From NCBI GenBank assembly GCA_025738555.1, contig JAOVFP010000005.1, forward strand, positions 5,704,001 to 5,768,000: 64,000 nucleotides of DNA, read 5' to 3'. The position numbers and the translations under genes are program-made. Source of the stretch: Cyathus striatus. Its lineage: Eukaryota; Basidiomycota; Agaricomycetes; Agaricales; Nidulariaceae. The stretch's first letter is position 1, and every line of letters begins with the position of its first letter. The notes below the pieces were generated by a model. The model saw only the letters and a program-made list of their open reading frames with translations. It was not told the DNA's origin and made no database searches. Of this stretch, positions 45,774 to 56,219 are shown one piece after another.

Positions 45774-46559
45774 CTAAAGTTCAAATGGATTAAAGGACAT
45801 AATGGGATCAGTATTGGGTGTTTCAGGGGTGGATACAGGGTAGTAGAGATATTGATCAGGATCAGGTGGCTCCTGTTCAATGCCATTCATGAAATCTTCA
45901 AATATCTGAAAGCCTGATTCTATTGGCACTGGAGCCTGTGTATCATTCTGCGCAGGGGGGATGGGGACAGCTGGTTGAAGCTGAAGCTCTTCTGCTTTCA
46001 ATGTGATGTTTGGGAGGCTGGAAGTGGCTGGCTGAGGCTTTTGCACTGAGTTTGTGGCATTGAAAGATGCAGCATTTGGGAGGCTGGGGGTAGTGGCTGA
46101 CTGAGTCTGAGGTACATGCACTGAACGTGTCGCATTGAGAAATGTGATGTTTTGCTGAATGAATTTCATCATTTTGCAATTCCTACTGTGCGCTGTATGT
46201 TTGAGGTGTTGAATAAGGTTTTGTACCTCCTCAGGTAAAACTGACATGTCTATTTTATTACTATGTTCCATGTAATTGTTGATAGTTTCACATCTTGCGA
46301 CCCTGTAAGATTTTGTTCAGTTGTGAGTTTTAGTTTATGGGGGGAACAATGAACATACATACTCATGATAAAGTGATCCTAGTCCAGGGATCATGTGGTT
46401 TTCTAGTAGGACATTTAGGCTGTTTCTGACCTCGGTCTGGATTGCTCTGATCTCTTCAAGTTGCAGTGCAGCATCAACTTGACGCTTATATTTACTTTTT
46501 GGTCTCTTTTTTGGTCTCTGCGTACTGGGCTGTGAGCTGGACACTGGAGCCTTAGGCAT
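45774..46559 (-). CDS. Orphan Lys- and Gln/Pro-rich protein in CG-poor DNA
   Basis: A 241-residue protein in two exons (46559-46363, 46302-45774) with a clean junction. A basic N-terminus (RPKKRPKSKYKRQ) leads to helical sequence (LQLEEIRAIQTEVRNSLNVL), then a Ser/Gln/Pro/Asn-rich C-terminal half containing an imperfect internal tandem repeat (FLNATRSVHVPQ... and SFNATNSVQKPQ..., each ending SLPN). CG dinucleotides are scarce compared with neighbouring genes, as in the LINE. It may be a member of a repeated, methylated gene family or the cargo of a transposon. No domain recognised. Confidence 0.5.
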
Positions 46560-47841
46560 TGGGTGTTGAAGGTGAGGTGGAATCAGGTGAGGGTGTGGTG
46601 AGATGCTGCGAAGGCTGACTGACGCTTCAAAACCAAAAATCGTATAAATGTATTGAACTGAAACTCACCTAGTGACTTTGACAGAAAACGCTATGTGTAC
46701 TTACCATGTTACTAGACAAATTTTCTTATTTACAATATCTTAACAGCATAAATTATCGTGTTTATTGCCATAATTCTCAATAGTTCTATTAACATATGGT
46801 GAGCGATGGAAGTAAATGCGCAGAGTAGAGTTACTACTCACCACCATTCGACTTTACTCTTCCATCTGACTTTTGTACCTAGGTAAACTATGCTAACAAT
46901 TACTTACTACTGAAGTAATACGAATAGGTATGTGATATTTGGACTCTGCACGGAATATAAATGACGGTCGTCGGGAATGAGATTTTTCCAAAGCAAAGGC
47001 GCAGTAGCAGGCATATTCTCCATGTGGACATCGTAGTTCTCGCGATCATAATCGCCCTGCTGACCAACCGGCGCCACACCAACAAAATCGACGATGGAAG
47101 CAGCACGGGACGCCGCTGCTGGTCCACCTCCCAACTTCCTAGACCGTCAGACGACAACGATGAACACAACTACTACAGCGAAGGTAGAATTTCCCACATT
47201 ATGCGACGTGCGCAACTGCAGATGGAAGGTGGGGAGTCACTGGATGGGGAGATCAAGGGGAGATAGGTTTAGGTATTTCTGCTGTTCTTGCTGAAGGTGT
47301 ACTAGGCAATGCCGCAGAAGCGGAGAGGGAGATGGACCAGACCAGGGGAGGTAATCAACCCCTCGAGGATGTACGCTCATTGCGCCACTATCGGAAACGT
47401 CTACTGTTTCCAGGATACTAGATCTGCCCATATGTACACTAAAGATTTCGACCAATCATTAATGACCTTTCAAGCGCTACTACGGCTGAAACTCATTGGA
47501 CCATTAGATAAAAAATTTTATGCCCCAAGTATAAATCTGGTACCCAATGGCCAAGGAAGAGAAGTGCGCCTCATACGTCCCGTGGGCCCGCCTGGCAAGA
47601 GAGAGTTACACAAAACACGAAAGCCTCCACTGGCATCGAAAGGAATCCTCTGAGGCAGAGGTTACTGCTCTGTTGGGGTGTGAATAGCCGCAAAGAGAAC
47701 AGAGCCCGTCTCGCATCCATGAACGAGCAGTTGTTGAAAACACACCATATATTCACATTACAGAGTGTTCCGTGTCGAAGGCTAAGAGGAAGACATCTTT
47801 TGAGGCATCGGTGATTGATTGTATATATTTTTCAAGGATCA
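46560..47841. other. Mostly non-coding; one doubtful minus-strand frame
   Basis: A minus-strand stretch at 47,134-46,907 (GGGPAAASRAASIVDFVGVA onwards) looks protein-like after a hydrophobic run, but an in-frame stop precedes it and I cannot define exons. The rest shows nothing recognisable. Confidence 0.35.
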
Positions 47842-48390
47842 GGTATAAAAAACAGAGGTTTCGCCAGCACGATTCAGTTCAAGCAACGTAGGACGGAGGG
47901 GCCTCAAACGCCACAACACAGCCACTCCAGGACATTTGTCGGCACAGGTCCGTCTTCACATTGTGCGAACCTAAACCTACATGATGCTAGATATATTTCT
48001 TCCCTTTCAGACAAGAATCGGGTATAGAATAGCGAGGAAGTGCTAGTACAATTTAGCTGCAAGGCATGATGCAGCGGCCTCAAATGGCACAACGCTGCGA
48101 TCCCAGGGTATTTGTCGGCTCAGGTTCATACCTCCGATACCACCTTGTGTAAGCCTAAGCCTACGTGATGTTGTATATCCATATACCCCCTTCAGTCACG
48201 GGCGGGTATAAAGACAGGGGATTGAAAGCATGATTAAGCTGCAACGCATGAATGAGGTGCTTTGCAAATGGCACGACGCTGCGACTCTAGGATATTCGTC
48301 CGTTTGGGTTTATATCTGTTGGTTACACTTGCGACCTGCAAGCCTTTGTACTTGTTATAACTTTTTGTCTCCTTCGATCAAGTTTGCTAT
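47842..48390. repeat. Three diverged tandem copies of a ~180-bp unit
   Basis: Units begin near 47,842, 48,021 and 48,205, each opening with GGTATA(A/G)A. They then share, in order, a 'cagctgcaa..gcat' motif, 'caaatggcac.acgctgcga', 'ggatatt.gtc' and a late 'aagcctacgtgatg'-like element. Identity is moderate. No coding frame spans them. Confidence 0.6.
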
Positions 48391-49201
48391 GAAGTATAGA
48401 TGTGGTTCGTCCGCAACGCAGAACGGAGAGACCTAAAATAACCCAATTTCAGGAAAAAACTGCATAATTTAAAATAAGACTAGCAACTTACTGTTGTGGC
48501 CACTCGCTCGCGTTACGCTTTCTTTCTTATCAAGAATTGACTAAGCATATCTCCAATCTTGACACTGGAAGCTCTGGGGGGAGTAAATAATTCAACACAT
48601 AATACACGAAGAGTAACTGCAACATGGTACTATAGCCGAATAATGCATACCGCCGCTGAGGTCCAAGTGTCCGCTTCAATGATATTCTTGAGGGACTGTT
48701 TGTAGTCAGAGAGTCCCAGTGTACTCATTGGTTGAGCTTCAGGGGGAGAGCGAGCAAAATATCACATGTGGTATATGATCAGAGTTATTATTCGATATGT
48801 ATACTTACATAGTATGAATATTAGATTGTACAATGTCAATGCTGAATTAGGCCATAGTCCAACTAGCTGCCAAAAGGATGGTGATTGGATATCTTGAGCG
48901 GACGAAAATCTAGACGCGAAATATAATTTTCTTACTTCAAATTTTATTTTCATCCCAAATGCTATCCAAATGCAAAAAATATGTGATTGACCCTCGATTT
49001 CCTCCTTCTGCAGCGACAGCTATTCCAGCCTAAGAAATTGGGGTACGCGAGTCGACGCTTGTTGATTTGCAGTCTTGCACCGAAGTAATACAGTCGCCAG
49101 TGAGTTGGGGTCTCGACTGAGCATACCCCTTGTATCTTCATATTTGGCGCAACTGTGGCTTCCATCCCGATTCTAAGCGCACTAGACGTCCCTCAATCAT
49201 T
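48391..49201. other. Intergenic, no gene seen
   Basis: AT-rich; nothing recognisable on either strand. Confidence 0.5.
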
Positions 49202-49507
49202 ACCAACTTGAATGGTGAAAACGAAGTATTAAGCATCAGTAGAAGCGTTATAGACAGCATAGAGAAGAGACAGGTATCCAGGGATGATTTTTATCGAGAT
49301 TTGATTGACATTGGATTGCCACAGTGATCATTGCCAGTATTGACTGGGGAAACTATTCACCAACTTGAATGACGAAAGCGGAGTATTAAGCAGCAGTAGA
49401 AGCGTTATAGACAGCATGGACAAGAGACAGGTATACAGGAATGATTTTTTTCGAGATTTGATTGACATCGCATTGCCACAGTGACCATTGCCAGTATTGA
49501 CTAGGGC
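49202..49507 (+). repeat. 157-bp direct tandem duplication
   Basis: Two copies start at 49,202 and 49,359 (ACCAACTTGAATG...), about 90% identical. Both can be read to similar peptides (SRSVIDSIEKRQVSRDDF and SRSVIDSMDKRQVYRNDF) ending LPQ-stop, which suggests that a 3'-terminal coding exon was duplicated. The parent gene is not identified. Confidence 0.75.
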
Positions 49508-50166
49508 CGTATCTAGCGGGAGCATGTGCATTGGAGGCGAAACGAAAGTTCTCAACACCGTGTACGTGCGCGTTGTGCTTTGGTTGTGCTCTTCAACAGC
49601 TCCTTGGCCGAAACGACAGCTCCTGTAAGTTGAGATCCTCTGGATATTCGTTGTCAAGCACCAAATATTCTTCAAGCAGTCAGTGGTCCGGGCTGCTCGA
49701 TGAAGGAAGTGGGAGCATCAAGGGAGCATCATGAGCTATACGATTCGTAGTTGGGCCAAAGTAGAAGTCGAGGATGAATAAAGCCGCATGTTTGAAAAAT
49801 GCTATACGCCTGATTCGCAAATATCGGTCACATCCCAGCGCGCTACATATCTCTCAGCACTATTGGGATCCTTGTCTTGCTCGCGGACAGCTTTGACGGG
49901 AAATTAAAACCGCGGGCAAGATTTTTACAGCGGAGTCCGCTGGAGTCCGATCCCCGGGGAATAAACGAACGAAAACTGCTCACATGCTACTGATTCTTGA
50001 ACAGATAAACATGCACTTTTACCACTGCTCAACAAAGTCTATGGAGACGAGTCATAACACCGTCCCCTTGACAAAACCTTTGTCGTATGCCGGCTACTGT
50101 AACTTATTTAACTTCACACTTATTTTTGCTTGTGGAGATGTGGCACATATTTGAACTTATTTTAAA
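49508..50166. other. Intergenic, no gene seen
   Basis: Upstream region of the tRNA gene; no protein-like frame. Confidence 0.55.
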
Positions 50167-50268
50167 TCCGATATGGTGTAACGGCTAACATTACCGCCTT
50201 TCAGTGTTCATTAGAGATTAAATGATCAGAAGAACGCGGTAGCTCGGGGTTCGATTCCCCGTATCGGA
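50167..50268 (+). tRNA. tRNA-Glu(UUC): tRNA-Glu (anticodon UUC) with 31-nt intron
   Basis: The acceptor stem TCCGATA pairs with TATCGGA, the anticodon stem ACCGC with GCGGT, and the T-arm reads CGGGG TTCGATT CCCCG. The anticodon loop is C-T-TTC-A-C. The intron (50204-50234) lies between positions 37 and 38, the standard nuclear tRNA position. Mature length is 71 before CCA. A T5 Pol III terminator follows at 50270-50274. Confidence 0.92.
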
Positions 50269-50269
50269 A

Positions 50270-50274
50270 TTTTT
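50270..50274 (+). terminator. RNA polymerase III T-run terminator
   Basis: Five T directly after the tRNA-Glu gene. Confidence 0.75.
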
Positions 50275-50671
50275 CTGTGGACTTCTTGTTTTTTTTATAT
50301 CGTTTTAAGATATGTGTGCACTGCAGCTGTAGGTTCCATTATCTCGTTTCATTTACCATCGATTGTCAACCTACTTGCAACATCCATTCGTTTCAAAGTG
50401 TTCAAGGCAAGACATTAAAGACTCAGCTCGCTCCGAATTTATAATAAACGAGAAAAACGCCTTGTACATGTAGGCTTTCAACAATTAACTGCAATTAATT
50501 CGTATCAATCTCGTATGCAGTACCCTCAACGTAAAGCCAGAAGCTTGAAGAATTCTGAAGGGGCTCGGTTGGCGTATCACCTCATTTTGTTTTAAACAAA
50601 GATTGAAATAAATACTTCTTCCAGGATTGTACCAAACTATGGCGGTTTGGGCACATCACCGACCGTTAGTA

Positions 50672-52152
50672 TCAACAATTAGCCCGTTCTGATTCATCTA
50701 CAGGCGAATTCTTCGACACCACTTTCTGCTCCTCTTCAACAGCAATTTCGACTTCTGGCTCTGCACTTGCTTTCTCTACGGCGGTAACTTTCTTGGTCTT
50801 AGTGGTCTTCTTGGTCACCTTCTGTGCGCTTGGGCAAAGGCCTTTGACAGAGGGTGCATTGGTCACACCTTGGCCCAACAGGAAGGCATATTACCTGTAT
50901 TAACGGGGTGAGACCATGAAGAATGAGCCTGAAATGGGGTCGAGCACTACCTGCCCAAATCCAACTAGCATAGAGTTGATTTCGCGATGTAATTCCTTTG
51001 GGAGCCAAGACTGTAGGTTAAGTCTGTATCCAATGTCAGGAGGATTGAAAGGGGGCTAAAAGGTGCAGTTGAACGACGCACCTCGTCTCTTCGGGTGTCT
51101 TGGTAGGTTTTATGTGCCACTTGAAGCGGTTAGTTATGCGGTGTACGTGACCATTCACACCTATCCCTTCATTCCTAGACTATCATATGAACTACTGAAC
51201 TCGAGACTTCAAAAGAACATACAAATCCCAAGCCACTTGTAACGTAAGAAATGCCATTTTGGGCCCTACACCAGGCAGAGAACATAGTTCATCCACAGTC
51301 TTTGGGACGTCCGAGTCAAAGTGGTCCCGGAGACGAATGGCAGTTTGTTTGAGGTATCTAATTTCTTGGGTCAATTCATTCCCAAAATTAAACCGAGAGA
51401 CAACATACACAGTTTTGCGCCTCCAAAATCCAACCTTTCCAATGGCTTCCGAGATTACGGAGTCCTCTGCGTTAATCATATTTTCTATGGATATCGCGCC
51501 ACCTATTGCCGCACGCAGTTTCGAGACCGCAGCGTCTATAACTTCTTCTTTAGTTTGCGAGGATAGCATGAGCGAAACGAGTGTCGCAAAGCGTTGGTTC
51601 TGCAAACGAATATTAGGACATGATACTATTAGAACAAGAATTAACGCACCGTTGGCTCAATCTCACCGAACTTAGACTGTTCGCATCCCATAGTATCGAC
51701 GGGAGCAACAACCGTTGACCGCATTTCTTTTATAAGATCGTAAACCTCTCTCCAGCGTTCCGGTTCGGGATGAGGAACGTCCAAAGACTGCAGTATAGGT
51801 TTTTGTTTCTTTGCGCCTTTCTTTGCGGATGCTGTCGAACTTCTCTCGGTCTTCATTGCAGATACATCATCCTCTTCTACCTTCTCCACAACCTCCTTCT
51901 TGATCTTTGTCGCTCTCGGTTTCGGTTTTGTTTTTCGGGGGTATTAGGAACCAGATCCTCGAGGTCCGCTATTCGCTCTTCTTCGACCTCTTTTTTCACT
52001 GCGATCTCGGTCTTGATTCTTTTGGACCTCCGAGGCGAATCAGGTGGGTCTTGTGCTTCAGCTTCTAGGAGGGTTACGGAGGAGTGGTATGGGCTTTGAC
52101 GGGCTGTGAAGCGCGTTTCGCGTGTCGAGAGGGGGCGTTTGAGGGATGGCAT
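50672..52152 (-). pseudogene. Endonuclease III (NTH1) pseudogene, inverted copy
   Basis: Closely related to the intact gene at 54496 but in opposite orientation, with the same exon layout. It carries three independent lesions. (1) One base is missing in the T5 run at 51931-51935 (A-run on the coding strand), breaking the N-terminal exon. (2) The catalytic aspartate segment GVDVHVHR reads GVNGHVHR (about 51,155), so the Asp essential to the lyase mechanism is Asn. (3) A 2-bp deletion near 50,855 throws the iron-sulphur cluster region out of frame and loses the last of its four cysteines. The helix-hairpin-helix [10 protein letters not shown] with its catalytic Lys survives. The combination argues for a dead copy even if lesion 1 is a sequencing artefact. 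Confidence 0.85.
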
Positions 52153-52528
52153 TGCGGTATTGAGTAAGCGAAGAGTCAGAAGCTAGGTATGGTATGATGC
52201 GAGGATGTAGGGTAAATTTCAAATTTCAGGTGCAGCTTAGCGAACGAGCTCTGGCGACTGGGTCTTGACACTAGATGTATGTAACATGGTAAATAACTTC
52301 GCTTTATTTCCGAAAAACATTACAGGACTAGCTTTGCTTTTGTCAAGTACAGATACGGAAAAGAGCCTTTTGTTGAAGATTGATATCAAAGCAAATAACA
52401 TTTGAGATGGAGTTTGGTGGCGCCACCTCCGAAGATTTTCAAGCTCCGGCTGAATACTCCAAAGCTAAAACACGTCGAAGACGCGAAAATTGGAAAGCCG
52501 TAACTCGTAAAGTCCTGCACAACCTGAT
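52153..52528. other. Intergenic
   Basis: Shared promoter region between the divergent NTH1 pseudogene and the HTH-SAP gene. No other gene seen. Confidence 0.5.
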
Positions 52529-54229
52529 ATGCCTAAATCTCCTGCTTGCAGACGACAAAGAGTTGATTATACCGACAAGAAAATCCAAAAATCATTCTCT
52601 GCAGCCCTCGAAAGCCTCCGGAGAGGCGAACACGGTAAAAGTGTCACGAAAGCCCTTCGTGCGCATAACTTACCATCGACCGTCTATCGCACCCTTCGTA
52701 ACCGATATCTGAACATTTCCAAAGCACCACGAGAAGCTCATAGTAATCAGATGTTTCTTCGCCCGGAGCAGGAGCTCGCTCTTGTGGACTGGATAAAATT
52801 TCTGGTGTATATAGGGGTACCCGTATGCAAGATAACGGTCACGCCGATAATTAAGGAGATGGCTGGAAGGGAACCAAGTCAGAACTGGTTTGGGAGGTTC
52901 ATGAAACGGCATCCTGATCTCGAGAGCCAGATAGAGGGTGCATATCTGGGCCAGAAATGTGTACCGTGTCTCGACTATCCTGCGGCCAAGGAGTACTACA
53001 AGAAGCTCAAGAAGGTAATGCTCGAGAAGAAGGTCACTTGGGACAAAGGGATTCCAGTCGACATAGATGTTCACTTAGTCCAAGCCTTAGTCACGGTAAA
53101 TGCGTCGGAGGTTGCGAGTTCGTCTAGCACCAGCGCGGATACAAGCGATGGAGATTGCAATAGGGTGACCCTAGATACGCCAGAGGAGAATCAAGAGGAA
53201 GATCCACAGTCCGAGGATAGCCGCGACGAGAGTGACGTTGAAGAGGAAGAGGACAATTCCGATTCGGACTCGGAGAGTGATCAGTCTGAGTCTCGGTCAC
53301 TTGATCAAACTGATCACATGCCCCACAACGGATCTGCGCATTTCCGTTCTGAGTCCGCCTCCATCTCCGCTACCACCACATCCTCATCCTCAAGCTTGGC
53401 TGTGGCTTCATGTGTCCCCGATCCCATTGACGAGTTACTGGAACCAGTTATACTCAAGACACCGAAGAGATTTCTTTTGCAACGGATTACCGAACTTCAG
53501 GTTGCTCTTAGGATCACGCGCGATAGTAAGATCGAGGCAGTCAACCAAGCAGATCGTCTGGCTAGAGAGTGCGAGGCTCTCAAAGCAACTCTAGATGATA
53601 CGACTGAAGGGATGGCTCAGAAAGTCACGGAACTCAGTGCTAACGTTGAGCCTGACGCCGGCGTAGAATCCAGACAGCAAAGTGACACACCAGTTCAGGA
53701 GAAGCCTACAGCTACTGGAAGCACTGCAGAAATGCCTGAGGTAGATTCAGGTCCAGGTAATGTTCAAAATAGCACTGGTCGTATTTTTACTGGCCCGCTG
53801 TCGATACGTCAAAGTCGAAATGACCTTCGAGATATCGCTGAAGCCCTTTCTCTTGGCGCGGGGGGCACGAAAAAGGATCTTTTAGAAAGGATTCAAGGCT
53901 ACTTTATATCAAATCCGGGTGATAAAGCATTGCCTGCCTTCGCTGACTTGTTTAGACCTAGTGGACGGCTTAAGGTTTCAGCAACCTGGGCGCGTAACAA
54001 TGAGAGCGTACCTCCTACCGCTAAAGCTTCAAGTTCGTCTTCGGCGGGACCGTCCCAGACTTCGTTGCTACCTCGCCATCACCCTACGCCATTCTATCCT
54101 GCTTATCCTTACGTATCCTACGATGTTAACCACTTACAAATCCACCCTCAATTGTTGGCAGAAAGCAGCCGTTATTATAACCCAGTGTACCCTCCGCCGT
54201 CGGTGATGTATCCAAACCGCTATAGTTAG
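52529..54229 (+). CDS. CENP-B/psq-type HTH protein with C-terminal SAP-like motif
   Basis: A 566-residue intronless gene. Residues about 18-60 (KIQKSFSAALESLRRGEHGK onwards) form a Pipsqueak-like HTH. Residues about 75-130 (PEQELALVDWIKFLVYIGVP, then SQNWFGRFMKRHPDL) form a CENP-B/Tc5-type DNA-binding domain, the pair found at the front of pogo/Tigger transposases. No DDE transposase core follows. Instead there is an acidic Ser-rich stretch (about 200-270), a coiled coil (about 310-365) and, at about 427-455, a SAP-like helix pair (RNDLRDIAEALSLGAGGTKK, DLLERI). The tail is Pro/Tyr-rich. It looks like a domesticated transposase head turned DNA-binding protein. It sits between inverted NTH1 copies. 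Domain calls are by eye. Confidence 0.75.
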   Translation: MPKSPACRRQRVDYTDKKIQKSFSAALESLRRGEHGKSVTKALRAHNLPSTVYRTLRNRYLNISKAPREAHSNQMFLRPEQELALVDWIKFLVYIGVPVCKITVTPIIKEMAGREPSQNWFGRFMKRHPDLESQIEGAYLGQKCVPCLDYPAAKEYYKKLKKVMLEKKVTWDKGIPVDIDVHLVQALVTVNASEVASSSSTSADTSDGDCNRVTLDTPEENQEEDPQSEDSRDESDVEEEEDNSDSDSESDQSESRSLDQTDHMPHNGSAHFRSESASISATTTSSSSSLAVASCVPDPIDELLEPVILKTPKRFLLQRITELQVALRITRDSKIEAVNQADRLARECEALKATLDDTTEGMAQKVTELSANVEPDAGVESRQQSDTPVQEKPTATGSTAEMPEVDSGPGNVQNSTGRIFTGPLSIRQSRNDLRDIAEALSLGAGGTKKDLLERIQGYFISNPGDKALPAFADLFRPSGRLKVSATWARNNESVPPTAKASSSSSAGPSQTSLLPRHHPTPFYPAYPYVSYDVNHLQIHPQLLAESSRYYNPVYPPPSVMYPNRYS

Positions 54230-54495
54230 GTACAATCCTGGCGTCCAGATTTTTTTTTTCGATTTTCTTAAACCGAAGTGAGGTAATACCCGTACTATAA
54301 AACTTGAAGAATTCTGGTGAGCGTATTTACATAAATGATACGATAATATGTAGTATAAATTTCTCGACTTAGTACATAATGCATGTTCATTGTTATGATC
54401 ACCTGGCGGGGCTAAGCTGAACTTGTAATTTACCCCACATCCTTGTCGCATTAAGTATACCCAACCCGGACTTCCTTCGCTTCCTCATTACCACA

Positions 54496-55991
54496 ATGTC
54501 CTCTCTCAAACGCCCCCTCTCAGCACGCGTAACGCGTCTAGCAGCCCGTCAAAGCCCATACCACTCCTCCGTCACCCTCCTAGAAGCACAAGAAGACCCA
54601 CCCGACTCACCTCGGAGATCCAAGAGAATCAAGACAGAAATCGCAGTGAAAGAGGAGGTCGAAGAAGAGAGAATAGGGGACCTTGAGGATTTGATTCCCA
54701 ATACCCCGAAGAAAACGAAAGCGAAGCCGAGAGCGACGAAGATTAAGAAGGAGATTGTGGAGAAGGTGGAAGAAGAGGATTTGCCTGCTGTAAAGACTGA
54801 GCGAGGCTCGACAATATCCCCTGTGAAGAAGGAAACCCCACAGAAGTCTCCAAAGAAACAGAAACCTATACCGCAGTCATTGGCTGTTCCTCATCCTGCA
54901 CCGGAACGGTGGAGAGAGGTTTACGACCTCATAAAAGAAATGCGGTCTACGTTTGTTGCTCCCGTCGATACTATGGGATGTGACCAGTCTCAGTTCAAAG
55001 AGACTGAGCCAAAGGTTCGTTTATTCGTATACTAAGCATATTTTTACACTAATGTTTATTACAGAACCGACGCTATGCAACGCTCGTCTCACTCATGCTA
55101 TCATCTCAAACTAAAGACGAAGTTACAGACGCTGCGGTCTCGAAACTGCGCGCGGCAATAGGTGGCGCGATATCCATAGAAAATATGATTAACGCAGAGG
55201 ACTCTGTAATCTCGGAAGCTATTGGAAAGGTTGGATTTTGGCGGCGAAAGACTGGGTACGTTGACTTACCGTGTTTCTTTACGATATGTACTGACCATGG
55301 AAGTTAGATACCTCAAGCAAACTGCCATTCGTCTCCGCGACCACTTTGACTCGGACGTCCCGAAGACTGTAGATGAATTATGTTCACTACCTGGTGTTGG
55401 ACCTAAAATGGCGTTTCTTGCGTTACAAGTGGCTTGGGATTTGTATGTTCATTTGACGTCCCGAGTTCCACTTGCTGAGGAAATGGTGTAGGAACGAAGG
55501 GATAGGCGTCGATGTTCACGTTCACCGCATCACCAATCGCCTAGGGTGGCACAGGAAACCTACCAAGAATCCTGAAGAGACGAGGTTTGTTGTTTAATTG
55601 TACCTTATTTTCTCTTTCGATCCTCACAGCGTTGGATACAGACTTAACCTACAATCTTGGCTTCCAAAGGAACTCCATCGAGAAATCAACTACATGCTCG
55701 TTGGATTTGGGCAGGTACCACCAACTTTTCCTTTTTTTATTTTGCCTGTTCATACCTGCTCCGCACATACAGGTGATATGTCTTCCCGTGGGACCACGAT
55801 GTGACCAATGCACGCTCGCTACCAAAGGCCTTTGTCCAAGCATGCAGAAGGTTACTAAAAAGACCACTAAGACCAAGAGAGTCACCACTGTGAAGAAAGC
55901 AAGTGCAGAGCCGGAAGTCGAGGTCGCAGTTGAAGAGGAGCAGGAAGTGGTGATGAAGAAGCCACCTGTAGATGAACAGGCTAACTGTTGA
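54496..55991 (+). CDS. NTH1: Endonuclease III homologue, DNA glycosylase/AP lyase
   Basis: A bifunctional base-excision repair enzyme that removes oxidised pyrimidines and nicks the abasic site, in nucleus and/or mitochondria. 409 residues in six exons (54496-55014, 55065-55255, 55308-55442, 55492-55584, 55642-55714, 55773-55991), which sum to a clean frame. A basic, Ser/Lys-rich N-terminal extension precedes the core [17 protein letters not shown]. The helix-hairpin-helix [10 protein letters not shown] carries the catalytic Lys; [17 protein letters not shown] carries the catalytic Asp; [11 protein letters not shown] then TLATKGLC supplies the four 4Fe-4S cysteines. A Lys/Glu-rich tail follows. 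This is evidently the working copy of the inverted pair. Confidence 0.93.
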
Positions 55992-56219
55992 TACTGACAT
56001 TATTTCATGCAGATCTATCGATGAAGGAGAATATCTAATCTATCTAAAACAAAGGGTCACACTGCTATCGCTTCAGATAACTTATTGCTATCGTTCTTAA
56101 TTTATGGTACATAATGACAAGTAATAATTTCACATTTCCCTGCGTATGTTCGGCTTCATGCAACATTCGCGTCTTGTTTAGGATTTTGGGACACGTTCAA
56201 GCTTCATTAACCACCGACA

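Noticed and set aside
47842..49507. Tandem repeats considered as a CRISPR array or centromeric satellite
   Set aside because: Only two or three diverged copies with no repeat-spacer structure; the genome is eukaryotic, and copy number is far too low for a satellite.
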